Notes under the pieces: generated by a model
Databases searched by the model: none
Told to the model about the DNA's origin: nothing
What the model saw: the letters and a program-made list of their open reading frames with translations, nothing else
Part shown: positions 29,961 through 38,304 of the stretch, one piece after another
How the letters are laid out: each line of letters begins with the position of its first letter
How positions within the stretch are numbered: position 1 is the first letter of the stretch
Origin: Prolixibacteraceae bacterium
GTDB lineage: Bacteria > Bacteroidota > Bacteroidia > Bacteroidales > Prolixibacteraceae
Assembly (NCBI GenBank): GCA_019720755.1
Contig: CP081303.1
Span: 2,294,001 to 2,358,000, forward strand
Direction: 5' to 3'
Length of the DNA: 64,000 bases
Made by a program: the position numbers and the translations under genes

Positions 29961-30713
29961 ATGGATATAATGAATATGGATCAGCTATCTGTACACTCTA
30001 TTGAGAGCTTTGGGACTCACGATGGTCCTGGAATCAGGATGATTATCTTTACCCAAGGATGTAAATTCAAATGTCTCTACTGTCACAATCCTGACACCAT
30101 CCCTATGTCAGAAGGGACATCCTATGAAATAGATGACTTGGTAAGAAGGGCAGTCAACATGAAAAGCTATTTCGGGAAAAAAGGTGGTGTAACCATTTCT
30201 GGGGGAGAACCTCTGATTCATAGTAAAGCATTAATTCCTCTTTTTAAGAAGCTTAAGGAGGAGGGAATAAACACCAATATCGACACCAATGGTAGAGTAT
30301 TGAACGCTTACACCAAAGAGTTGATAGATAATTATGCCGATCTTGTAATGCTAGACATAAAACATATTAACAACGAATGGCACAAAAAAATTACCGGTGG
30401 ACATGATGTAACATATCCTCTAAGATTTGCAGCACATAGAGAATCTTCGGGTAAACCGATGTGGATTCGCTATGTGTTAGTACCAGGATGGACAGATCAA
30501 CCAGAATATCTTCATGAACTAGGACAGTACTTCAAAGATTATAACACCATTGAAAAAATTGAGATTCAACCATACCACCAGTTAGGTATTCACAAGTGGG
30601 AAGGTATGGGATGGGAATATCAGCTAAAAGATGTTTCTGAAAATACACCAGAGCAGTTATCGAAGGCTAAAGAGATCTTATCACGGTACTTTAAAGAGGT
30701 AAAAGTTAACTAA
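29961..30713 (+). CDS. pflA: Pyruvate formate-lyase activating enzyme
   Basis: A 250-residue radical SAM enzyme that installs the glycyl radical on PflB. The iron-sulfur motif C-K-F-K-C-L-Y-C places the ligands at Cys34, Cys38 and Cys41. It is preceded by F-G-T-H-D-G-P-G-I-R and followed by H-N-P-D-T and G-V-T-I-S-G-G-E-P, all typical. Start codons at 29961, 29970 and 29976 are all possible; the first is listed, but homologues often begin close to the third. It lies downstream of pflB on the same strand. Confidence 0.95.
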   Translation: MDIMNMDQLSVHSIESFGTHDGPGIRMIIFTQGCKFKCLYCHNPDTIPMSEGTSYEIDDLVRRAVNMKSYFGKKGGVTISGGEPLIHSKALIPLFKKLKEEGINTNIDTNGRVLNAYTKELIDNYADLVMLDIKHINNEWHKKITGGHDVTYPLRFAAHRESSGKPMWIRYVLVPGWTDQPEYLHELGQYFKDYNTIEKIEIQPYHQLGIHKWEGMGWEYQLKDVSENTPEQLSKAKEILSRYFKEVKVN

Positions 30714-30781
30714 TGTTTGATCTTAGCAAATCAAACATTTTGATTCTGAGACTTGTTCATAATTATAAACACGATGCTATT

Positions 30782-31738
30782 ATGAACAATCTTTACTCTT
30801 TTCTTATTATTCTATTTATATCGGTAAGTTTACACGCACAAGTAATCAAAAACTACAAGGAAGTGGATGTTACCTTTCCTTCAAAAAATATAAAACTTAA
30901 TGGGTCATTGATGACACCATTAGATCAATCGTCAAATACAGCAGTTCTAATCATTTCAGGTTCCGGACCCACTGATAGAAATGGAAACTCGACCTATAGT
31001 CAAACAAATAACTTATTACAAATTGCACAATTCTTAGCCCTACACAATATCGCGTCCCTCCGTTATGATAAAAGAGCAATACAAAGGAACAACTATCTTA
31101 TCAGCGAAGAACAAAATTTAAGATTTGGTCAGTTTACCAAAGATGCTGAGGCTGCTATTCAATTTCTAAAGAAGAAAAAATTTAAAGAAATATTCGTTAT
31201 TGGTCATAGTCAAGGTGCTTTGATAGCATCCGTTGCAGTACAAAAGGAGAAGGTAGATGGTTTGGTTACACTCTGTGGTGCAGGAAAGACAGGGGATCAA
31301 ATTATCGAAGAACAGATAAATGCAATCCCACAGAAAGAGTTCACAAACCAAGCGATTCCTATTCTTAAAATACTTCGAGAAGGAAAACAAACTCAAGATG
31401 TACCGATTACTCTACGTTCACTATTCAGACCTTCTGTTCAACCTTTTCTTATCTCTTGGTTTGCAGTAGATCCGATAGAAGAGATTCATAATGTCAAATG
31501 TCCTATTCTTATCGTGGCAGGAAAACAAGACGTACAAATTCCAATCGGTGATTCAGAATTGTTATACAAAGCATCAAAAAAGAGGTCAAAATTAGTCATT
31601 CTGAATAACATGAATCATGTCCTTAAAGACGTTGGACCGGACCTTAAAAAGAACAGAGCATCTTATAATGATCCAAACAAACCTATCTCAAAAGAATTAG
31701 TGAATGAGATATTGAAATTTATCCACTCTAATAAATAA
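30782..31738 (+). CDS. Secreted alpha/beta hydrolase
   Basis: A 318-residue serine hydrolase with a signal peptide (M-N-N-L-Y-S-F-L-I-I-L-F-I-S-V-S-L-H-A-Q). The start at 30782 is preferred because it begins that signal peptide; an ATG overlapping the pflA stop codon at 30713 would put an uncharged linker in front of it. The oxyanion region G-S-G-P-T-D-R-N-G-N and nucleophile elbow G-H-S-Q-G-A are clear. A-G-K-Q-D (acid) and N-N-M-N-H-V-L (His) complete the triad. The family contains esterases and peptidases; the substrate is unknown. A linkage to pfl is probably only positional. Confidence 0.85.
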   Translation: MNNLYSFLIILFISVSLHAQVIKNYKEVDVTFPSKNIKLNGSLMTPLDQSSNTAVLIISGSGPTDRNGNSTYSQTNNLLQIAQFLALHNIASLRYDKRAIQRNNYLISEEQNLRFGQFTKDAEAAIQFLKKKKFKEIFVIGHSQGALIASVAVQKEKVDGLVTLCGAGKTGDQIIEEQINAIPQKEFTNQAIPILKILREGKQTQDVPITLRSLFRPSVQPFLISWFAVDPIEEIHNVKCPILIVAGKQDVQIPIGDSELLYKASKKRSKLVILNNMNHVLKDVGPDLKKNRASYNDPNKPISKELVNEILKFIHSNK

Positions 31739-31773
31739 TTATAAGAACCTTTATTGAAATGAGTTTGGATTCA

Positions 31774-31811
31774 TAACCCCATTTGTATATGAATACATAT
31801 GGGGTTTATTC
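31774..31811 (+). terminator. Terminator after the alpha/beta hydrolase
   Basis: AACCCCAT...TGTAT pairs with ATACATATGGGGTT, followed by TATTCGTTTTC. It lies about 35 bp past the hydrolase stop codon and would end the pflA-hydrolase transcript. Confidence 0.75.
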
Positions 31812-31976
31812 GTTTTCAATATTTTCAAGAAACTCACACCAGAGAAATAAATCTTTACCAAACACCTATTGAATTATAGAATGAGAATAATTCAAATCAT
31901 CAAACACATGATGATTATTTGAATGTTTCTAACGTATCAAATATTCCTATTTGAGGATCAAAATATGCGTCAGGTC

Positions 31977-32378
31977 TTAGCTTTGACATTCTGGGCATAT
32001 ACCATAAAGCTCCAGATTTGCACTCTCGACACAAAAACTTGCAGGAATAGCTCTTAAAATAGACTTAGACCAAGGGAGCTTTAAAACAGACTTACACTCT
32101 TTGCAGTGGAAATTAATAGGATTCTTATCAATAGTCAATGGATCCCAAGGCAAGATGCGAAAAACCTTTGTGTCATTCATTTCTATCCGTTCCTCCAAGA
32201 TACCGTATAATTGAAAAAGACGAACCATTCTAAATATAGTTGTTCTATCTACATCTACAGAGAGTTCTGACAATCTATTTAAGGAACATGTTCCTTCTAC
32301 AATAAGCAGGTCTAAAATCTTCTCTCTCTCAGGAGTAGCAGTAATTCCATAATGATTTAAGCGGGCAGTAGCATTCAT
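31977..32378 (-). CDS. Fur-family transcriptional regulator
   Basis: A 133-residue regulator from the preferred ATG at 32378, which starts M-N-A-T-A-R-L. The winged helix includes T-P-E-R-E-K-I-L-D-L-L and V-D-R-T-T-I-F-R-M-V-R-L-F. Two C-x-x-C pairs (C-K-E-C and C-P-E-C) form the structural zinc site. The usual His-rich regulatory site (H-H-x-H between the domains) is reduced to a single His in N-P-I-N-F-H, so the sensory metal may be zinc through few ligands or absent. A longer reading frame up to 32489 overlaps the upstream gene and is unlikely. It begins 33 bp after the upstream lipoprotein gene and is probably co-transcribed with it. Confidence 0.85.
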   Translation of the reverse strand: MNATARLNHYGITATPEREKILDLLIVEGTCSLNRLSELSVDVDRTTIFRMVRLFQLYGILEERIEMNDTKVFRILPWDPLTIDKNPINFHCKECKSVLKLPWSKSILRAIPASFCVESANLELYGICPECQS

Positions 32379-32410
32379 GATGTTGGTAATTTCGACGATT
32401 ATTATATTGT

Positions 32411-33046
32411 TTAGTAATAGTGAATACGATATTTTATCTTTGAATAAACTTTCAATCTCTTTTTTGCACCAATTTGTTGTGCAACACAAGTAATCACGCG
32501 CAAATAACGTTTATCTCTTGCCCTCTGATCAGAGTAAACTTCCACTAATGGTGTTGGGAATGGCAATGACGATTCGTAATATTGCTTATTAAAAGTAAAA
32601 GCAGGAGGTTCTGCACCATAAACATCCGAAGGCAAAGGTTGAGCAGGGTAGATCAAAAGATTATCAAATGACACAGACTCAAGTTCCAAAATTTCAATAT
32701 GGGGCTTCGCATCTAATGGTATCTCTATAAGGTTGTTTCGCATAGGTAGAGCAGGGGCTCCCTCTTTTCCAAGTTTACCCATCCCTGGAATATGTAGAAA
32801 ATAGAAATCCCCAACAGGAGAACTCTTTTTCATCAACTTACCACCCGTTAAATGGTAAGTAATATCCACATATTTAGCATGCATTGTTTTCTCCAACTCA
32901 GGCTGATTATACACCGATTCATCAGCAATACTCGGCTCCTCAAAGGAGATAAATGCACTTTCACCGTAGTCCTTTGTAATACCACAACAAGAAAAAAACA
33001 TCATACACAGAATCATAATGCATTGTAACTTTAGGCTTTTTATCAT
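32411..33046 (-). CDS. Stand-alone gingipain (C25) propeptide-like lipoprotein
   Basis: A 211-residue lipoprotein whose signal peptide contains M-F-F-S-C-C (lipidation near residue 20). The rest resembles the propeptide of gingipain-type C25 proteases. It has G-K-E-G-A-P-A-L-P near 95, followed by I-E-I-P, then L-L-I-Y-P-A-Q-P-L-P, and ends with R-Y-L-R-V-I-T and L-K-V-Y-S-K-I-K-Y. The protein ends exactly where the catalytic domain would begin, and no C25 catalytic domain follows; a Fur-family gene does. It could be a membrane-anchored protease inhibitor or the surviving stub of a broken protease. No T9SS C-terminal domain is present. Confidence 0.65.
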   Translation of the reverse strand: MIKSLKLQCIMILCMMFFSCCGITKDYGESAFISFEEPSIADESVYNQPELEKTMHAKYVDITYHLTGGKLMKKSSPVGDFYFLHIPGMGKLGKEGAPALPMRNNLIEIPLDAKPHIEILELESVSFDNLLIYPAQPLPSDVYGAEPPAFTFNKQYYESSLPFPTPLVEVYSDQRARDKRYLRVITCVAQQIGAKKRLKVYSKIKYRIHYY

Positions 33047-33385
33047 AGGTCCCTTTTTTACTATTTAAACACAAAGATATAGAGAAACAATAGAATCAAT
33101 TCTATTTCATTGGATTAATTCAACTATTGTTGCAAAAATAGCAGCGATAATATAGAAACAGATAATAACAGACAGATGTTCTAAATATAACGAGAAAACC
33201 TTCATATCAAAACATCGAATTAAAATCAAGAGATAGCTCAAATTATAAAACATGAATACTCTTTGCATAAGATTACTTCCCATCATGCCGTATAGACAAA
33301 GAAACAATCAACCCTATTAAAATGCAAAAGGAGACCTAGCATATGCTAGAGCTCCTTAAGTGATTCAAATATATATAAACTAGGA
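33047..33385. other. Intergenic region with a terminator
   Basis: About 340 bases. A 66-codon hydrophobic reading frame at 33107-33307 has no recognisable family and is probably spurious. The stem AAGGAG...TAGCATATGCTA...CTCCTT at 33328-33358 is the likely terminator of the large minus-strand gene ending at 33386. The rest should contain the promoter of the propeptide-like lipoprotein. Confidence 0.5.
33328..33358 (-). terminator. Terminator of the cytochrome/SUMF operon
   Basis: AAGGAG and CTCCTT arms enclose the perfect palindrome TAGCATATGCTA. On the minus strand the stem is followed by TTGCATTTTAAT. It lies about 30 bp past the stop of the 1324-residue gene. Confidence 0.65.
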
Positions 33386-36300
33386 CTAATCCTCCACAAT
33401 AATTCGGAAACCTACTTTAGTTACCTTTTGCCATGGATAGTAGTAGTTTCTAACTTCAGGAGTAGATAGTTCAGGACGATCTCTCCAAGATCCACCTTTC
33501 ACCACCTTATATTCACGAGGTTGCCCAGTCAACTCGATCTTATCGACATAAGATGAACGAGTCCACTCTGCAACGTTACCAAGCATATCATATAAGCCCC
33601 AAGCATTAGGCTGATATGATTTCACTGGAGCAGTAAGCATCTGTTTATCATTGATTCCATGAACTCGTGGAATGAAATCAAAATACTTACGTAACCAATG
33701 GTTCTTATGCATAGGTTGTGGATTCACTCCAACAACAGCCATATCTGCAAGCATATCATCAGCAAAATTCTCATATTTTGAGAAATCAGCATTGATAGAG
33801 CCGAACCAGAAACCATGGTCAGTACCACAACGTGCAGCCCACTCCCACTGCTCTTCAGTTGGAAGAACGACCTTCACTCCATTCTTTTTAGACAATGCTT
33901 CACAATAAGCATTTGCCTCATCCCAACTTACACGAATCACGGGTTGTAATGGTTTATTCGCAGGATAACCAGCGGTCGTATGATCTTTCCACTGTTGTGC
34001 AATAAATCGACTATCATGTTTTGGGAAAATCGCACGATACTCCTCATTCGAGATTTCAGACTCACTCATCCAAAAACCTTTTTTGATCTTCACTTTACGC
34101 GCCACCTCTTGATGTGAATTAAGATCTTCATCAATAGCCACATAAGTTCCTTTAGGAACATACACTAAAGTAATCTCCATCCCTGAATCCACCACGAGTG
34201 TCTTTCGTTTGTAATCAGCAACCATGTCAACAGCACGACTCTTTCCAAAAGGCCACTTACGAACTCTAGGCTCTTTCAATGGTCTCTTTTCTACTTTCTT
34301 AGGAGTTACTGTCTTAACGGGACCTTGCTCATCAAGATACTTTGTATAATCCTCAATCTCTTTCTTCCAGTCGACAGAAACATTATTATATTTCTTCATC
34401 AACTCTTGACGACGACATACTTGGTCTACCCCATTAATATCATTACTTTGGAAAGTCCCATGATAAGGAGCATTGAAATCGATCCAATTATATAGTGTAT
34501 GCCACTCTTTCTCTTCTAAAGCAACCCCATGATGACCTTTCTTCAACATCTGAACAAGATCACTAGTATTTGCGTGATACTCCATAGGTTTCATCACATG
34601 GATATCAGCTTCAGGGCCTTGACGTCTAACATATGGGTGTATCGCTAAATAACTTTTACCATAACCAATCTTTTTATCAATCGAATGATCCTTAAAATTT
34701 GGTAGATCATTACTTCCGTCGTGACAACCAATACACTTTCTATCCAAAAGAGGTTGCATCTCCAACTTAAATGTAAAAGAACGAATACCTCCTTCAGGTG
34801 CTGTAATAGCAACAGGCTTTTTACGAGAAGCGATAGTAAATTTAGGTCGAGCAATTGTATTTTGATCTTCGTGACAACCCACACAAGAAACCACCTCTCC
34901 TGGCATTGCAGTCATCCAACTTCTCATCCATTGAATTGCAGCCCCATCCTCATCTAGAGGTTGCATTGAAATAGGGATATTGGCTGGCACAGTAAACATC
35001 ACTGAACCATCCTTTTCAACAGGAACAGTTCCTAACAAACGTTTCATATCCCAACCACTCTGAATACCTTGAGCAGCATGGTTCGATGGAGATTTCACGA
35101 AAGCATATTCGTAAGCAAAGATACGAAGCTCTTTTACAGAACCTCTTGGCACACCTTTTAATCCTTGACCTTCATAGATATCTTGGATATAAACAGTAGC
35201 ATCTTTCTTATCTAACTTCACCTTTTCAGGAATTACAGGAGGCGTCTCTCTCTTTTTAAAAGGGACGACATCACAGAACCCGACACCTTCTTTAAGAGCA
35301 ATGGGAGTCATGTTATCATAAATATCAACCAAATAAAGTCCCCAAAGGGCATCCTTATCCATCTTAGCTGATACTATAAAGTACTTCTCATTCAAAGGAT
35401 ATGGCTTCACAAACTGAGGATATACCCCATCAACAAGACGATCCATAATTTCAGGAACTACTTTTCTATCTTTATAAGGAATCTCTTGAACTACCCCTTT
35501 TTCTTCTTGACGTCCTTTGGTTGGATCGAAGATAACCAAGCGACCAGAACGAGCAACTCCATGGTGACCAGAAACAATAGCAACAAATTTATTGGTATTT
35601 ACTCCAGGAAGAGGCTGTGCATCAAACATTGAGTTTGGCCAAAATGACCCACTACCATAAAGCTCTTTTTTGTTCGTTCCATCCGGATTCATATGCATCA
35701 TGATACGTGAGAAGTAATGTGTATTATCCGTATACTCCCAACGAAGATACTGAACCTTACCATTATTCATAATCACAGGATCCCAGTCATTATCTTGTCC
35801 AAAATTCAATCGACGTAGTGCTTTTGTTTTGGGATCAAATAGAGTCAAATTACCCACCTTATCACTACCATTCACACAAGGAACACCATTATATCCTAAA
35901 GTCGAACTCATAATTACCTTTCCACTTGGAAGATAGGTCCCATCAAAGAAGTCGACATCTGCCTCATCAATATCAGTAATACGTTTAACTTTATTCCCTT
36001 TTGTTTCCAATTCAAAAAGATCCCAACGCTCATGTTCAAGTTTTTCGCTCTTTTCACTCACAGAGGTAAACATTAAACGATCTGCATTCCAATGAAGCTG
36101 AATATCAGTAATAGGGAAATCCTCCTTAGGCTTATAGATCTCTTTTGATTCTAATTTACCAGTAAAATCAGAAAGTTCAACTAATTCACAGTCATAGCCC
36201 CTTTTTCTTTTAGAAGTGTGAACAGACCAGTTATTCACTGGCATACCCATATCACGAGCACTCATTCTACGAGCTGTTACAGGATTATAATGATACTGAA

Positions 36301-37360
36301 CCGTTAACAATTTCTCATCTTTCAAAAGATCATTATTCAATAAAATTGACTTCTGCATCTCAACAATCTTCGAAGCTAAAGCTAGTGAATTTGCATCATT
36401 TTGATAGATCCCTTTCTTAGCCTTATCTAGATTATTTTGAATAAAAGACAACTTCTCTTTTGCTTTTGCAAGTTCTTGAGTATTGTCAGCATACATATCC
36501 TCGATTGCCATCTTAATTGATGAAGGTTTTATCCACACCAAATTACTTTGAGCTCTATTAGCTGCAACGACATCAGGAATAAGGAATAATAATTTATTGA
36601 TTTTTTCAACATCTCCCAATTCACTAGCCTCTTCTACCTTTAAATTAAAATAAGTAGGATCATTTAGTGTCTTCACCAAAGAGGTAACAGAAGGTGTAAG
36701 AATATCAATATCATTATGTCCAAACCAATATGATACACCTATCTTATTCTTTTGAACTGCTTCCATATAGATTGGATAATTCTTTTGCAGCTCCTCAATT
36801 GCATTCATTGCATCACATGAACCAACAGTAAATTGAACAGAAGATTTTTTGTTCACGATATCAGACAGAGCCACCTTTGCCTCAAATCGCTTATATTTTC
36901 GATTCAAAGGGACCCTTACAATAGTGTTACCATTAGAAAATAATCCATGGACAACTGGTTGCTTTTTGAAAACAAAAGCTTTTGATTTTCTCCACTTCGT
37001 CCATGAAGTACTCCAGCCAAAAGAGTCTTCAAACATCTCCTCAGTAACACGAACGGTATCTCCTTTAGTGGTAATCAAGATAGGATCAATCCACAAGAAA
37101 TCATCATCCCTATTTCCATCTTTTGTGTTCCATGTAGATAGTACAAGTTTATTCAAACCTCGAACATCCACAGATACATTCTCTGACATTCCTTTACGAA
37201 TGACAGAAGAGGTAAATAGATTTGGATGTTTTTCTAGCTGTTTCTGATAAGCAGAACGTTTCGAAACAACGTCATGCCCCCAGTCAGAGTTGTTATTTGC
37301 CGTGACATGCTGCGCACTCCACATACAAGAGATCGCAACAGCAAGTGTTTTTAAATTCAT
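33386..37360 (-). CDS. Giant exported dihaem protein with HzsA-like propeller and C-terminal SUMF domain
   Basis: A 1324-residue protein with a signal peptide. The middle looks like a WD40/PD40-type propeller (blocks such as D-I-Q-L-H-W-N-A-D-R-L-M-F-T-S and G-K-V-I-M-S-S-T), similar to the hydrazine synthase alpha-subunit middle region found in many cytochrome proteins. Two c-type haem sites follow: C-V-G-C-H near residue 826 and C-I-G-C-H near 875. The last about 250 residues form a formylglycine-generating-enzyme-like (SUMF/EgtB) domain with V-S-W-D-E-A-N-A-Y-C, L-P-T-E-E-Q-W-E-W-A-A-R and L-G-N-V-A-E-W-T-R. Domain order is clear; function is not. It is the last gene of an operon with two other exported propeller proteins. 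Confidence 0.8.
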   Translation of the reverse strand: MNLKTLAVAISCMWSAQHVTANNNSDWGHDVVSKRSAYQKQLEKHPNLFTSSVIRKGMSENVSVDVRGLNKLVLSTWNTKDGNRDDDFLWIDPILITTKGDTVRVTEEMFEDSFGWSTSWTKWRKSKAFVFKKQPVVHGLFSNGNTIVRVPLNRKYKRFEAKVALSDIVNKKSSVQFTVGSCDAMNAIEELQKNYPIYMEAVQKNKIGVSYWFGHNDIDILTPSVTSLVKTLNDPTYFNLKVEEASELGDVEKINKLLFLIPDVVAANRAQSNLVWIKPSSIKMAIEDMYADNTQELAKAKEKLSFIQNNLDKAKKGIYQNDANSLALASKIVEMQKSILLNNDLLKDEKLLTVQYHYNPVTARRMSARDMGMPVNNWSVHTSKRKRGYDCELVELSDFTGKLESKEIYKPKEDFPITDIQLHWNADRLMFTSVSEKSEKLEHERWDLFELETKGNKVKRITDIDEADVDFFDGTYLPSGKVIMSSTLGYNGVPCVNGSDKVGNLTLFDPKTKALRRLNFGQDNDWDPVIMNNGKVQYLRWEYTDNTHYFSRIMMHMNPDGTNKKELYGSGSFWPNSMFDAQPLPGVNTNKFVAIVSGHHGVARSGRLVIFDPTKGRQEEKGVVQEIPYKDRKVVPEIMDRLVDGVYPQFVKPYPLNEKYFIVSAKMDKDALWGLYLVDIYDNMTPIALKEGVGFCDVVPFKKRETPPVIPEKVKLDKKDATVYIQDIYEGQGLKGVPRGSVKELRIFAYEYAFVKSPSNHAAQGIQSGWDMKRLLGTVPVEKDGSVMFTVPANIPISMQPLDEDGAAIQWMRSWMTAMPGEVVSCVGCHEDQNTIARPKFTIASRKKPVAITAPEGGIRSFTFKLEMQPLLDRKCIGCHDGSNDLPNFKDHSIDKKIGYGKSYLAIHPYVRRQGPEADIHVMKPMEYHANTSDLVQMLKKGHHGVALEEKEWHTLYNWIDFNAPYHGTFQSNDINGVDQVCRRQELMKKYNNVSVDWKKEIEDYTKYLDEQGPVKTVTPKKVEKRPLKEPRVRKWPFGKSRAVDMVADYKRKTLVVDSGMEITLVYVPKGTYVAIDEDLNSHQEVARKVKIKKGFWMSESEISNEEYRAIFPKHDSRFIAQQWKDHTTAGYPANKPLQPVIRVSWDEANAYCEALSKKNGVKVVLPTEEQWEWAARCGTDHGFWFGSINADFSKYENFADDMLADMAVVGVNPQPMHKNHWLRKYFDFIPRVHGINDKQMLTAPVKSYQPNAWGLYDMLGNVAEWTRSSYVDKIELTGQPREYKVVKGGSWRDRPELSTPEVRNYYYPWQKVTKVGFRIIVED

Positions 37361-37389
37361 GGTGATTTATTTACAGGTCCAAATTATTT

Positions 37390-38298
37390 CTATCTCATAC
37401 AATCTTCGTCCCACACCGGAAATACCGATGAGACCATCCCCAAAGAGTCTGATAGTTCAATACTCCAAACAACCTCTTTTTCTGGGGTTATCTCCATTAA
37501 ACTTGACACACGCTTCTTGCCTCTTTCATGACCACCCCAATTACATATTAGGGTATTGCCACTGCTCAGACGAACTGATTCTGCCACAAAGCGTAGTGGT
37601 ATATTATGGATATCATCACGTTCTATTTTACGAATCACTTCGTTTGTCAATGGATTAATCTCTAATAAGTAGTGTCCATCTCCACACGAAACCATCCAGT
37701 GATCTTCAGCCATCTCTATGGCAGAGAATGGGACTCCTCCAACCTTCACCTTTTTAAGGACATCACCAGAGTCATTTAACTCCCAAACTTCTCCTCTTCC
37801 AAAAATTGGAACCAAATAGGTACCTCTCTCTGTTTTTCTTACACGACGTAACTGTCCGTGAGGATTTTTTACTCCCGTATCAAAAGTTATTTTTTTCAAT
37901 AGATGACCTGCTCTATCATACTCAAAAATTTCAGCAGGAGAACCACATTGACCTAACAAAATATTACCATCGATAGTTATCGATGCAGACTGTAGTTCAG
38001 TACCGTCAGGAGCATCATAGTTCCATAAAGTTCGGTGATCCTTCCCAACGATTTTTGCTCCCCTTCGATAAGAGTACAACACATCTCCATTGGGGGTTAA
38101 AGAGACCTCATTACACTCTTGTCCACGCTCCAATTGGTGACTCCACACAATTCGCTGATCATCAAGATCATAACGAACAATCTTATTCCATCCCGAACCT
38201 GCAATCATGATCTCTCTATTCTTATTACTACAAGAGGTCATAACAAGCACCACCGAAACGACGATAAGCAACTGTTTAGTTAATTTTTTTAAGTTCAT
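37390..38298 (-). CDS. PQQ-like beta-propeller lipoprotein
   Basis: A 302-residue lipoprotein with lipobox V-M-T-S-C (Cys23). The mature part consists of propeller blades with repeated G-x-x-L-x-x-x-D patterns and W-S-H-Q-L / W-N-Y-D-A-P / V-W-E-L-N motifs, like PQQ-type or arylsulfotransferase-type propellers. No PQQ ligands can be confirmed. It begins 7 bp after the stop of the upstream gene and is followed after 30 bp by the giant dihaem protein, so it belongs to that operon. It may be a binding or assembly partner of the two haem proteins; this is inference. Confidence 0.8.
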   Translation of the reverse strand: MNLKKLTKQLLIVVSVVLVMTSCSNKNREIMIAGSGWNKIVRYDLDDQRIVWSHQLERGQECNEVSLTPNGDVLYSYRRGAKIVGKDHRTLWNYDAPDGTELQSASITIDGNILLGQCGSPAEIFEYDRAGHLLKKITFDTGVKNPHGQLRRVRKTERGTYLVPIFGRGEVWELNDSGDVLKKVKVGGVPFSAIEMAEDHWMVSCGDGHYLLEINPLTNEVIRKIERDDIHNIPLRFVAESVRLSSGNTLICNWGGHERGKKRVSSLMEITPEKEVVWSIELSDSLGMVSSVFPVWDEDCMR

Positions 38299-38304
38299 AG
38301 TTAG

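Noticed and set aside
32379-32489. Longer start for the Fur-family gene
   Set aside because: The extension overlaps the upstream lipoprotein gene and does not resemble Fur N-termini; the ATG at 32378 fits the family length.
33107-33307. 66-codon hydrophobic reading frame
   Set aside because: No family, no clear ribosome-binding site, and it lies in an intergenic region with a terminator. AT-rich sequence easily gives hydrophobic frames.
37360-37390. Sulfatase-maturation role for the SUMF domain at 33386
   Set aside because: No sulfatase gene with a C/S-x-P-x-R motif was seen anywhere in the window, so this role was not assigned, although it cannot be excluded.
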